Shown here: piece after piece, positions 36,654 through 45,359 of the stretch
Numbering within the stretch: position 1 is the first letter of the stretch
How the letters are laid out: every line of letters starts with the position of its first letter
Assembly (NCBI GenBank): GCA_025656675.1
Contig: JAHXHN010000005.1
Coordinates: forward strand, 1 to 64,000
DNA: 64,000 nucleotides
Reading direction: 5' to 3'
DNA from: Candidatus Thiodiazotropha sp. (ex Codakia rugifera)
Lineage (GTDB): Bacteria > Pseudomonadota > Gammaproteobacteria > Chromatiales > Chromatiaceae
Translations under genes and position numbers: made by a program
The notes under the pieces: generated by a model
The model's input: the letters and a program-made list of their open reading frames with translations, nothing else
The model's database searches: none
What the model was told of the DNA's origin: nothing

Positions 36654-37385
36654 TTATTTATACTGGTTTACAACGTCGGCTCTGCTGACACTTAACTCAT
36701 CAAGCGTTCTGGATTTAAATTCACGTCGGTATAACAACCAGACAATGAGTGAGCTCACGCCGATGAAGATCCAGGTGTTTATAAACCAGCCCAGCACGCT
36801 GAGACTGAAATAATAGGTTCGCAACCCTGAATTAAAATTATTCGCTGCCAGTGATAACATGCGGGCATTACGTTTGGCGAATGCAATCCTGACCTGATCA
36901 CTTAGGTTATCGGTTGGCATGGGTGAGCCTCCGATCATTATTGAGGCAAAGCCATATTGGCGCAGGCTCCAGGTGAACTTGAAAAAGGCATAACTGAAGA
37001 TAACCACCAGTAGGAGTAATTTCATTTCCCACTCGACGGTTGTGGCGTAGCTGGCAAAGGGAATGTCGGATATCACATTAATCGCTTTTTCGGTTGAACC
37101 CAGTACCGTGACCAGTCCGGCAAGTATCAGGATGGTCGTCGATGCAAAAAAAGCGACAGTTCGCTCCAGATTGGCGATGGTACTGGTATCCGTCATACGT
37201 ACCTCGCGCTCTAGCATGCGCTCCATCCATTCTATACGGTAGAAGTGCATCGCACTGGCGAGGCAATGGGTATTTTTGGCCGCATGCTTGGAGTACATGG
37301 CATACCCGCGAAAGCAGACCATAAACCAGAGTACAGCACTAAGATTGAGCCAGTTGATCTGGAAAAAAGTCGATAATTCATTCAT
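36654..37385 (-). CDS. DUF599 family membrane protein
   Basis: A 243-aa inner-membrane protein with about four transmembrane segments, and the DUF599 pattern: WLNLSAVLWFMVCFRGYAMYSKHAAKNTHCLASAMHFYRIEWMERMLEREVRMTDTSTIANLERTVAFFASTTILILAGLVTVLG. Its role is unknown. It starts at an ATG and is monocistronic. The two flanking gaps are long. Confidence 0.82.
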   Translation of the reverse strand: MNELSTFFQINWLNLSAVLWFMVCFRGYAMYSKHAAKNTHCLASAMHFYRIEWMERMLEREVRMTDTSTIANLERTVAFFASTTILILAGLVTVLGSTEKAINVISDIPFASYATTVEWEMKLLLLVVIFSYAFFKFTWSLRQYGFASIMIGGSPMPTDNLSDQVRIAFAKRNARMLSLAANNFNSGLRTYYFSLSVLGWFINTWIFIGVSSLIVWLLYRREFKSRTLDELSVSRADVVNQYK

Positions 37386-38410
37386 TTTATAAATAAAATT
37401 GGATGTTAAAGTACAGGTAATTTATCAGACCTGACAAGCTTGGCAAGTTGTAGTTGCTAATCCTGTTATGACTAAATTCAGCTTCAGTTACCTCATAACA
37501 AACAAGTTGTGATCTCTTCTGTCACATTCCTCCAGCGGTTTTGGTCCGCACACATCTTTTATCTCTGTGCCTGCCATCTATCTGAATAGTGCATCAGAAC
37601 AAATCGTTTGTACTCGACTATCGGAAAAGGCGTCCTGATTATTTGTCTGTTAAACATACAGGATTAATCCTTATGCGTTACATTGAAATACACATGAAGA
37701 ATGTAAACTGTAAGGCTTGATTGTGATGGTTCCTGTGAAGTGTATTTTTGCTTTTCAGGAAATAACCAGGAAACAGGATAAAACATCACATGATCCGGTG
37801 TGTTTCCAATTAGTACCATTCAGGTTAGGCCCGGTCTTGCAACCTTGTGCTTACTATAGTTTAAGTGCTTCATATGATTTACTAAATCAAAATTAATAAA
37901 AACAATTTATCGATGACTTGGGTCCATATAAATTATTTTATATACATGATAACCCTGCCTATATATGGAGTATCTTCTTTATTGTTTTTATTCTTAACTC
38001 AACTACACCTAATATATACAACCCATGATTCAGAGGTGCATGATTTATTATTAAACAATATTGACATGCATTATCTAATGGATTTACCAATGAAATATTG
38101 GGTAATGTTTTATCCATAACGATGGACTTGTGAAATATTTGGAATGAGCCTGTCAGTCACTGAATCAGGACTTCAATAAATAATCCATGGCTTACTCCAG
38201 CTATACACGCCAATTGAAATACAAGCTGTATGTGATGTGTCGTACGACTACCCGTTAATCCAGGAAGCAGGAGAACGATTCTGGCAAACGCTAATGGTTG
38301 ATGTTTTTGCTCAAGGCACAGATTAGCGACGTGAAGAATTGAATGGCAAGCGCCGAACGAGACCGATGTCAACACCGGTTGCGTTGCTTTAAACAGAGGA
38401 GAGGGATGAC
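37386..38410. other. Gene-poor AT-rich interval (1 kb) with dispersed repeat copy A
   Basis: No convincing gene is found. Copy A of a ~70-bp repeat lies at 37570-37639. A very AT-rich frame, 37913-38119 (68 codons, hydrophobic, MTWVHINYFIYMITL), has no ribosome site and is probably chance. The region just before 38411 carries GAGGAGAGGG, the ribosome site of the cytochrome gene. The promoter is unassigned. Confidence 0.4.
37570..37639 (+). repeat. Dispersed ~70-bp repeat, copy A
   Basis: Shares CC-GCCATCTA, GCATCAG-ACA, GTAC-C-AC-AT and GTCCTGAT in the same order and spacing with copy B at 40323-40393 and, more loosely, copy C at 39735-39797. The ends ATCAG.../...CTGAT are inverted, so each copy can fold. 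It is not a tRNA or a known REP. Confidence 0.55.
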
Positions 38411-39448
38411 ATGAAAACAACATTAACAGTTGTAGGAGTATTACTGGCAAGTTTTATTATTGTGAATTCAGGTGTGGCCCAGACATTGCAAAATACCCTT
38501 AAGGCAGGGGGTGTCGATGATGAAGAGGTTGCCAACGCTTACTATGAAACAATCGATCCAGACAACCAAAGATTGAGTCAGAGTGACTGGGAAGATATCA
38601 ACGGCTACAACGATCCGATCAATACGGTTGTTGTCGCCAAGGGTCATTTTAGTGCAGGCGATCTGGGATTTTGGCGTGAGATTTCGATGGTAAGGGATAA
38701 GAGAGTTGGATTTAGAGGTAACATCGCCTTCACCACTGTCAATTACAATACAGAGCAAGATTCCCTTGACGGAACAAATCCGGTATCTATCGTCAATATG
38801 GAGTATTCACCCGGGCCAGAAGAGGATCGAATCACGAAGTTCTACATCTATGACGTCGTGACCGGTGAACGAGTGACCAGTACGACCTTCGACACTACCG
38901 GGGAAGAGTTATTCCTCCCGGCTGGTTGCTTCTCCTGCCACGGCGGTGATGATGATGCAGAAGCACCCCTTGAGAGTGGTTATAACGAAGGTTCTGGAGA
39001 AACAAATGCGACTTTCCTCGCATTCGATGCGAATACCATGACATTCGGCAACACAACTCTGGCCAGTCTTGAGGCTGCATTCAAGGAGTTGAATAAAGCA
39101 GTTCTACGTACCGATCCAACAAAGGCGACTAGAAAGCTCGTCAAGGGTCTTTACGGTGGTCCGGGATTGCCAAGAGATACTCAAAATCTGGACTATATAC
39201 CTGCAAGCTGGGCAGACGAGGCTGACCTATACCGTGAAGTCATCATCCCCTCATGTAGGGGTTGTCACACTACCTCCGATACGAAGCTTCTTAGTCTCGC
39301 ATGGTGGAAGTCAAACCCTGGGAAGATCAGGGAGGTCGTATTTCACGAACATACCATGCCCAACTCTCTCCCGAACTTTGAACGCTTCTGGATGAGTGTC
39401 CAGCCGTGGATACTGGATGACGCGCTGGTTCGTTTTGGATCGCCATAA
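38411..39448 (+). CDS. Secreted di-haem cytochrome c-type protein, unknown role
   Basis: A 345-aa protein with an N-terminal signal peptide (MKTTLTVVGVLLASFIIVNSGVAQ, cleavage after AQ likely). It has two c-type haem sites, CFSCH (residues 173-177) and CRGCH (282-286). The region before the first haem, ~140 aa with FRGNIAFTTVNYNTEQ and beta-strand character, is not a known domain to me. Later FHEHTMPNSLPNFERFWMSVQPWILDDALVRFG is helical, and its Met and Trp residues could supply a distal haem ligand. Likely a periplasmic electron carrier or oxidase partner. It sits alone, between repeat copies A and C. Confidence 0.72.
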   Translation: MKTTLTVVGVLLASFIIVNSGVAQTLQNTLKAGGVDDEEVANAYYETIDPDNQRLSQSDWEDINGYNDPINTVVVAKGHFSAGDLGFWREISMVRDKRVGFRGNIAFTTVNYNTEQDSLDGTNPVSIVNMEYSPGPEEDRITKFYIYDVVTGERVTSTTFDTTGEELFLPAGCFSCHGGDDDAEAPLESGYNEGSGETNATFLAFDANTMTFGNTTLASLEAAFKELNKAVLRTDPTKATRKLVKGLYGGPGLPRDTQNLDYIPASWADEADLYREVIIPSCRGCHTTSDTKLLSLAWWKSNPGKIREVVFHEHTMPNSLPNFERFWMSVQPWILDDALVRFGSP

Positions 39449-39479
39449 CATCAAAAGCAGAGATAGGAGGAGTAAACCC

Positions 39480-39516
39480 GGCTGTGCCCTGCGCTTATAG
39501 AACGTGGGTCACAGCC
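39480..39516 (+). terminator. Stem-loop downstream of the di-haem cytochrome gene
   Basis: GGCTGTG-CCC (39480-39489) pairs with GGGTCACAGCC (39506-39516) with one bulge. It starts about 30 bases after the stop codon; no T-run follows. Confidence 0.35.
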
Positions 39517-39734
39517 AGCCGGTAACCTCTGTGCGTGCAATGTAGGGAAGCATATGTTCAACCAGCAGCATTCTCCAGCTGATGGACAACAGTGATTTAT
39601 TATGTCAAAGGACCAACAAACATCACCCAGTCGCTTCAAACATAAATAATATGTATGCATCTAAAATTCAACTCAGGTGCAAGAATAAATCTGCACCAGT
39701 CAGCTATTTGGGTAGACGTTTTATTTAGTCATAC

Positions 39735-39797
39735 ACCCTCCCTGATATTGCATCAGAGTAGGCAATATGTACCCGACTTATGGAGTGAGTGCCTGAC
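39735..39797 (+). repeat. Dispersed ~70-bp repeat, copy C (divergent)
   Basis: Contains GCATCAG, GTACCCGACT and GTGCCTGAC in the order and spacing of copies A and B, with more mismatches. It lies upstream of the cupin gene. Confidence 0.4.
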
Positions 39798-39882
39798 CAA
39801 CCTGGTTGGTAAGCAAACGGTGCTATGATATAAAACTTACCGGTGCATGTAGCGTAGACAGCTGTTTTTTTAGGATCGAACT

Positions 39883-40257
39883 ATGACTGAATATGTTAGA
39901 AAAAACGGTTCCCGCGAATCTGTAGAAGTTACTGCAGGTCAAGGAACGTCAATGCAGGTTCTAATCAGTGCCGAGGAGGCGCCTAATTTCGCTTTTAGAA
40001 AATTTGTTATGGAACCTCACGGAGGTATGCCAAAACACAAGAATCTTGTAGAACATGAACAATATGTTTTAAGAGGTTCAGGTGTGATAGAGATAGCTGG
40101 CAAAGTTTTTGAGATTACTGCTGGTGATTCAGTCTTCATTCCAAGTCAAGTTCCGCATTCATACATAGCTGGAAATGATGGTTTGGAGTTTATTTGTGTG
40201 GTGCCTAACAAGGAAGATGAAGTAGAAATAGTTGAATACCCCCTTGTGTCAGGATAG
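39883..40257 (+). CDS. Cupin domain protein
   Basis: A 124-aa single-domain cupin. The two cupin motifs are visible: G(X)5HXH(X)3,4E(X)6G as FVMEPHGGMPKHKNLVEHEQYVLRGSG and the second at ITAGDSVFIPSQVPHSYIAG. The histidines and glutamate fit a metal site. The substrate is unknown. It is monocistronic, at ATG 39883, between repeat copies C and B. Confidence 0.82.
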   Translation: MTEYVRKNGSRESVEVTAGQGTSMQVLISAEEAPNFAFRKFVMEPHGGMPKHKNLVEHEQYVLRGSGVIEIAGKVFEITAGDSVFIPSQVPHSYIAGNDGLEFICVVPNKEDEVEIVEYPLVSG

Positions 40258-40322
40258 TTATCTCCTCTTCTCTATCAACTGCTTTATCCAGACTTCCATC
40301 CAAAAGCAGTTCTCTAGATTAT

Positions 40323-40393
40323 CCAGCCATCTACTCGTATACCGCATCAGTACAGGTAACTCGTACCCAACCATTTTGAATGGGTGTCCTGAT
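40323..40393 (+). repeat. Dispersed ~70-bp repeat, copy B
   Basis: Best match to copy A: CC(A/T)GCCATCTA, then GCATCAG(T/A)ACA, GTAC(C/T)C(A/G)AC(C/T)AT and GTCCTGAT. The ATCAGTACA and TGTCCTGAT ends pair over 8 of 9 bases, and the inner ACCCA/TGGGT can pair as well. It lies within the 600-bp gap 40258-40858, which otherwise shows no gene. Confidence 0.55.
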
Positions 40394-40858
40394 CTTATTA
40401 TTCACACCAGCATCGCTTGATGACCCGCATTCACCAGAGAAAATGATCGACAATCAATACTTTGGTTGCTCTTTGCCAAATTGGCAGAAGAAAAATCCTA
40501 ATTAAAATAACTAGATAGCATTTTAATCTTGGATTACCTGTCAACTTGTCAGGATTAGCCGGGTATGGAGCCTAGAAGATTCTCCGCCATATGTTAAATA
40601 ATCCATATAAAACAATGATGTATGTGCTGTACTGATGTAATGGAATACTATTTGCACTGTATCCTTGGAATGTGCTTTGCGTGCACTGGTTTTACAGATA
40701 CAAAACAATAAAAAGGGTCGAGAGTATGGTCTATCTGCCGTGATAGCCGGCACTTTATTGAATTAATCAGAATCCCCGAATTGAGCTGGACGGGAAGGCA
40801 GTTTGGCCTGACTGCATTGATTTTATGACTCGGAACAGCCCATGAGGAGGGTTTGAGT

Positions 40859-41182
40859 ATGTTGAAGCGATTGATGGCTGTGATTCGGCAGCCGTTTTCT
40901 AAGGATCAGAAGAGCAGGGCACCCCGGAATGAAGAGGTCTGTTCGACTAGACGGGGGTTCTTCAAGAGAGCCGCTGTGGGTGCTGTTTCCATTACCGGCA
41001 CCGCAGGCCTCGCCAAGGTGGTGGTTGATTCATCTCTACAGCCGGATATACAAGACAAGTACATCAAGGATCACCTGTCTGGCGAGCAGGAGTTGAGGGA
41101 GCGGGAGTATGTGCTGATGTCTGACCAGGAGAAGGCTGACATGGTGCAGACATTCATCAACAGCCACTCCGACCAGAGTTGA
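40859..41182 (+). CDS. Small Tat-signal protein of the respiratory cluster
   Basis: A 107-aa protein beginning MLKRLMAVIRQPFSKDQ, with a twin-arginine signal in CSTRRGFFKRAAVGAVSITGTAGLAKVV. The short mature part contains REREYVLMSDQEKADMVQTFINS. The same word (YRLMTDEEKEEAIERLEKRY) occurs in the next gene product just after its Tat signal, so the two are probably related or interact. There is no cofactor motif. It starts at the ATG after GAGGAGG (a TTG six bases earlier is less likely). Probably a helper or signal-only subunit of the FeS complex. Confidence 0.75.
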   Translation: MLKRLMAVIRQPFSKDQKSRAPRNEEVCSTRRGFFKRAAVGAVSITGTAGLAKVVVDSSLQPDIQDKYIKDHLSGEQELREREYVLMSDQEKADMVQTFINSHSDQS

Positions 41183-41330
41183 TGAGGTTGTTATCAACAC
41201 TGATGGGTTGTTCAGGGTCGAATCGGCGTGCTGCAGGATGGTTGCTCATTTCTGAACTCACAATCGGCCTGTCCAGACAATCATTTTGTCATTTCGCTTT
41301 TTTCGATTGCTATTCGATCAGAGGATAGAT

Positions 41331-42362
41331 ATGTCCAAACAAGAAACCAAAGTAAAGGATGCGAATGGTGCTACCCGTCGTGATTTCCTGCGTAAGGCAG
41401 GTACTTATACGGCAGCATCCCTCTCCGGTGCAGCCATGCTGCTATCCGATCCCAAACCGGCAAAAGCGACAGCCAACGTTTCCTGGGCTGAGCATTTTCA
41501 GAAAAACTATCGCCTGATGACGGATGAGGAGAAAGAAGAAGCGATTGAACGCCTCGAGAAACGCTATTCAGAAGAGTTCGGGAAAAAGGTCAAAGTTGGT
41601 AGTGAGCCCGCTATTGAAGGTGTACTGTTCGGCTACGCACTCAATATTCAAAAATGCATTGGATGCCGACGCTGTGTCAAGGCTTGTGTTGCCGAGAATA
41701 ATCAGTCACGGGGTGAGAAACAGCAGATCGAATGGATTCGTGTGCTTCGCATGGAAAAGGGTAAGTTTTCTGCAGAAGATAGGGATGTACATGGCTATCC
41801 CGAGGATTACGGTATTCAGGTCGGTGGTAATGCCTATAAGCCTGCAGGTGTCGTCTTGGAAGGGCAACATTACTACGAGCCAGACCAGGTTCCTGAAAAA
41901 GATGCCTTTTACCTACCGATGCAATGTATGCAGTGTGAGAAGCCACCCTGCGTCAAGGTGTGTCCGGTCCGCACTACTTACCGTGATCCCGATGGTATCG
42001 TTGTCATTGATTACAACTGGTGTATCGGTTGTCGCATGTGTATCGGTGCCTGTCCTTATTGGGCGCGGCGTTTCAACTGGGGGGAACCTGATCTACCGGC
42101 CGAGGAGATGAATCCGGATACCCATTACCTTGGGAATCGTCCACGTATGAAAGGCGTGGTCGAGAAGTGTACTTTCTGTGTCCAGCGAACCAGAAAGGGA
42201 CGTTGGACCGGCTGTGTCGAGGTCTGTCCGGTAGGTGCCAGAAAGCTGGGTAATCTACTGGATCCCGAAAGCGATGTTCGCAAGGTGCTGGCGAGCAAAA
42301 AGGTGTTTCGTCTGCGTGCAGACCTAAACACCTATCCAAAGTTTTTCTACTTCATGGATTAA
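41331..42362 (+). CDS. Tat-exported 4x[4Fe-4S] ferredoxin subunit (DsrO/NrfC/HybA-like)
   Basis: A 343-aa periplasmic electron-transfer subunit. The twin-arginine signal is TRRDFLRKAGTYTAASLSGAAML. Four cysteine quartets can be read: CIGCRRCVKAC, CMQCEKPPCVKVC, CIGCRMCIGAC, and CTFC...C(x3)C in the C-terminal part, giving four cubane clusters. This fits DsrO/NrfC-type subunits of NrfD-anchored complexes. The ATG at 41331 follows GAGG; an upstream start at 41286 would place extra residues before the signal. Its likely partner is the NrfD protein encoded next door. Confidence 0.88.
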   Translation: MSKQETKVKDANGATRRDFLRKAGTYTAASLSGAAMLLSDPKPAKATANVSWAEHFQKNYRLMTDEEKEEAIERLEKRYSEEFGKKVKVGSEPAIEGVLFGYALNIQKCIGCRRCVKACVAENNQSRGEKQQIEWIRVLRMEKGKFSAEDRDVHGYPEDYGIQVGGNAYKPAGVVLEGQHYYEPDQVPEKDAFYLPMQCMQCEKPPCVKVCPVRTTYRDPDGIVVIDYNWCIGCRMCIGACPYWARRFNWGEPDLPAEEMNPDTHYLGNRPRMKGVVEKCTFCVQRTRKGRWTGCVEVCPVGARKLGNLLDPESDVRKVLASKKVFRLRADLNTYPKFFYFMD

Positions 42363-42373
42363 GGGGCAATCTC

Positions 42374-43630
42374 TTGAAACGCTTTATCCAATTCATCATC
42401 GATTTTCTACGCAGTGGTTTCAGCGGGGGCATTTTATTTTGGGCCTGGATGCTGTTCCTCTCCTTTTTTATCATGCTCTGGGGGTATGGCGAGTTTGTCC
42501 AGATCAGGGACGGCATGATTGTCACGGGCCTGAATGATCAGGTCAGTTGGGGATTCTACCTGGCCAATTTTGTCTTTATGGTCGGTGTGGCTGCAGCAGC
42601 AGTGACTGTGGTGTTTCCAGCCTATGTGTACAAGCACCATGAGCTGCATCGGATCGTCGTGCTCGGTGAGATGCTGGCGATTGCCGCGGTGGTGATGTGT
42701 CTGCTCTTCGTTACGGCTCACATGGGTCGGCCGGATCGACTCTGGCATATCTTTCCAGTGATAGGCATCTTCAACTGGCCACATGCCATGCTGACCTGGG
42801 ATGTGATCGTTCTGACCGGTTATCTGGCGTTAAATATCATTGGTGGATTCTATTTCCTCTACAAGAAATATGCAGATACCGAGCTGAACAAGACCTTTTA
42901 TCTGTCAGTGGTCTATATCGCAATCGTCTGGGCCTTGAGTATCCATACAGTGACAGCCTTTTTGATCAATACCATGCCGGCGCGGCCGATGTGGTTTCAT
43001 TCGATGATGCCGATCAAGTTTATTACCACCGCCTTTGCTGCGGGTCCCTCGCTGATTATTATTGTCTTTCTGCTGGTCCGGCGATTCACGCCACTGAAGA
43101 TTGCCGATGAGGCCTTTCATGCACTATCCCAGATTATCGTCTGGTGTCTGGGTATTGCCCTGTTTCTGACTCTGTCAGAGATTGTCACTGAACTCTATCC
43201 CAGTACAGAACACTCGCTGGGGCTGCAATATCTGATGTTCGGACATCACGGATTGAACACACTGGTTCCATTCTTTTGGACCGCGATGGCGTTGATGATT
43301 GGTGGTTTCATTTTGTTGCTTATTCCTAAGGTCAGGAAAAATCTACTGGTCTTGCCATTCATTTGTCTTGCCGTCTTTATCGGCATCTATATCGAAAAAG
43401 GCATGGGACTGATGCTACCGGGGGTTACGCCGACACCCATTGGTGAATTTGCAGAATATACACCGAGCAACATTGAATTTATGGTTGTTGGTGGGATTTG
43501 GGCCATTGGATTTTTCGTTTTGACTGTGCTCATCAAAGGTGCGATCGGCGTCATATTGGGTGATGTTCGTTATACAGAGAGTGAGAGCCGGACTGTACAG
43601 GGTGAACAGACAAAGGCGGCAACGACCTGA
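42374..43630 (+). CDS. NrfD/DsrP-like polytopic membrane quinol-binding subunit
   Basis: A 418-aa protein with about ten transmembrane segments, of the NrfD/PsrC/DsrP family that passes electrons between the quinone pool and periplasmic FeS subunits. Seen: HMGRPDRLWHIFPVIGIFNWPHAMLTWDVIVLTGYL (typical RPDR and W-rich loop), ALSIHTVTAFLINTMPARPMWFHSMMPIKFITTAFAAG, and the DsrP-like C-terminal EKGMGLMLPGVTPTPIGEFAEYTPSNIEFMVVGGIWAIGFF. It starts at TTG 42374, seven bases after AAGGGG, 11 bp after the FeS gene. No DsrM or DsrK is in the window. Confidence 0.9.
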   Translation: MKRFIQFIIDFLRSGFSGGILFWAWMLFLSFFIMLWGYGEFVQIRDGMIVTGLNDQVSWGFYLANFVFMVGVAAAAVTVVFPAYVYKHHELHRIVVLGEMLAIAAVVMCLLFVTAHMGRPDRLWHIFPVIGIFNWPHAMLTWDVIVLTGYLALNIIGGFYFLYKKYADTELNKTFYLSVVYIAIVWALSIHTVTAFLINTMPARPMWFHSMMPIKFITTAFAAGPSLIIIVFLLVRRFTPLKIADEAFHALSQIIVWCLGIALFLTLSEIVTELYPSTEHSLGLQYLMFGHHGLNTLVPFFWTAMALMIGGFILLLIPKVRKNLLVLPFICLAVFIGIYIEKGMGLMLPGVTPTPIGEFAEYTPSNIEFMVVGGIWAIGFFVLTVLIKGAIGVILGDVRYTESESRTVQGEQTKAATT

Positions 43631-43682
43631 ACACAAGGTCTGGTGACCATGCTGACTCCACTGATCTCAGGAGAGAAAAATA

Positions 43683-44477
43683 ATGTTTAACTTTCAGTTG
43701 TGCGGACCCATCATTTGCATAGGCTTGCTGGGAGCTGCGTCAATTGCCTCTGCTGCCGGTGAAACGGTCCAGCAAGATAACACCTGTTTTGAGAGCAGAA
43801 AGGGGTTGAGTCAGGTCCAGCAACAGGAAATAAAACCTGGTGTAATGAACGTGAAGTGTTCTCCAACCACGGGGGGTGTCCTGTTATGGGGTGACCCCTT
43901 TGAAGGAACTATACCGATGGGTGATATGTCCATTGAAGCAGACTACTCCCATGAAGAAGCCGTTGTTAAGCCCCGTGAGCCACAAATTGACCGAAACAAA
44001 CTGCTGACGATCTGTTCCATGGCCTGTCATAACGGTGAGTACGTTCCCTATCCTGAAAATAAGCTGGCCAGACCGCTGAAGATGCATAAAGATATTGTCC
44101 CGGACGCCATGCAGCTCAAGCATGGCAAGGGAGCGATCTGGTGTCTGGACTGCCACCATGCGGCTACCCGAACCAAGCTGATCGACCATTATGGCAATGA
44201 GATCAGCTTTAACCAGCCTCAGAAGCTGTGTGGAAAGTGTCACGGACAAGTCTATCGGTCTTGGCGCAACGGTATCCATGGCAAGCGAATCGGTATGTGG
44301 CAGAAGGGTGGGAAGAAGCGATGGTGGACCTGCACCGAATGTCACAACCCCCACGATGTGGAGCAGGGTAATCGAAACTCCGGCTTTGCCCAGCTTAGCC
44401 CGGAACCGGCACCGGTACTGCCAAAAGGAATGAGCAATGCGGACCATGAGCGTGGTCACGGTGAGCAAGCACATTAG
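43683..44477 (+). CDS. Tetrahaem c-type cytochrome of the NrfD cluster
   Basis: A 264-aa secreted cytochrome with a signal peptide at the N-terminus. Haem sites: CSMACH (residues 111-116, an unusual CxxxCH), CLDCH (154-158), CGKCH (183-187) and CTECH (217-221), so four haems, one by a wide-spaced motif. This resembles the periplasmic multihaem subunit (DsrJ-type in role) of NrfD complexes, but it is longer and has more haems than DsrJ. It follows the NrfD gene by 52 bp, with GAGAG before the ATG, and is almost certainly its electron partner. Confidence 0.8.
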   Translation: MFNFQLCGPIICIGLLGAASIASAAGETVQQDNTCFESRKGLSQVQQQEIKPGVMNVKCSPTTGGVLLWGDPFEGTIPMGDMSIEADYSHEEAVVKPREPQIDRNKLLTICSMACHNGEYVPYPENKLARPLKMHKDIVPDAMQLKHGKGAIWCLDCHHAATRTKLIDHYGNEISFNQPQKLCGKCHGQVYRSWRNGIHGKRIGMWQKGGKKRWWTCTECHNPHDVEQGNRNSGFAQLSPEPAPVLPKGMSNADHERGHGEQAH

Positions 44478-44548
44478 TGCGTTAAATCGATAAGTGGTAG
44501 AGGGCTGGGCTGTTGATTGCAGCGGCCATCTCTGTGTGGAGGTGCACC

Positions 44549-45295
44549 ATGACGAATTTTCAAATAAAAGAAGACGCCAGGCGCGAGGCATTCGAAGCTA
44601 TCTGGGAGTCTAAAATCAATGCAGTGTTTGCTGATGTTGCTGCAACCTACGACAAAGCCAATGACTTTGCCAGCTTGGGAATGCTGAAAGGATTGCGTCG
44701 CCGCTTTATTGCCAGCATCGATGTTCAACCCGGCCAACGGGTACTGGATGTCTGTGCCGGTACCAATGTCATTGGCATCGAGTTACTGAAGAAGCAGCCG
44801 GAGCTTGATGTCTATGCAGTTGATCGCAGTGATGCAATGCAGCGGGTTGGCAAGGAGCGTGCTTTACGACAGGGTTTTGATATTAAAGGTCATATCTGCG
44901 ATGTGCACAAACTTCCGTTTCCTGACAATCATTTCGATGCGGTAACCCTGCAGTATGCAACACGACACCTGAGGGTTATCGATGTTTTCCTGGAGATCAA
45001 TCGTGTATTGAAGCCAGGTGGTAAATTTTACCATTTCGATATGTTACGACCGGCTAACAAGCTCATCGAGGAGATCTACTGTCTCTATCTGAAAGGGTGT
45101 CTTAGCGCGATCTCCTGGGCCATTCGCTCCGGTCCTGATGCCATGGCCTGCCACAATTACTTTGTTGATGCAATAAGGCTGTTCTACTCGACAGAAGAGC
45201 TTTCTCGCCTTCTTTCCGAATTGGGCTTTGACGATGTCACTGGCAGGTCATTACTTGGTGGCACCGTTGCTATTCACAAGGCATGTAAGACATAG
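44549..45295 (+). CDS. UbiE/COQ5-like SAM-dependent methyltransferase
   Basis: A 248-aa class I methyltransferase. Motif I reads VLDVCAGTNVIGIELL (the usual GGTGD is varied to AGTN), followed by HICDVHKLPFPDNHFDAVTLQYATRHLRVIDVFLEINRVLKPGGKFYHFDML, typical of UbiE/MenG quinone methylases. The start is the ATG at 44549, five bases after GGAGGT. It lies between two cytochrome genes in a quinone-coupled cluster, so it may make or modify a quinone used by that complex, or act on a low-potential quinone; this is inference. Confidence 0.7.
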   Translation: MTNFQIKEDARREAFEAIWESKINAVFADVAATYDKANDFASLGMLKGLRRRFIASIDVQPGQRVLDVCAGTNVIGIELLKKQPELDVYAVDRSDAMQRVGKERALRQGFDIKGHICDVHKLPFPDNHFDAVTLQYATRHLRVIDVFLEINRVLKPGGKFYHFDMLRPANKLIEEIYCLYLKGCLSAISWAIRSGPDAMACHNYFVDAIRLFYSTEELSRLLSELGFDDVTGRSLLGGTVAIHKACKT

Positions 45296-45359
45296 GCGAA
45301 GTCAGAATGCACACAACCCTTTTCTATTCTGTCCAGCCCTACCATTAAGGATTTATGCA

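Noticed and set aside
37913-38119. 68-codon AT-rich hydrophobic frame
   Set aside because: No ribosome site, base composition far from the rest, no family signature; low-complexity chance frame.
43683-44477. Reading the tetrahaem cytochrome as DsrJ
   Set aside because: DsrJ has three haem sites and is shorter; this protein has four sites and is not accompanied by DsrM/K.
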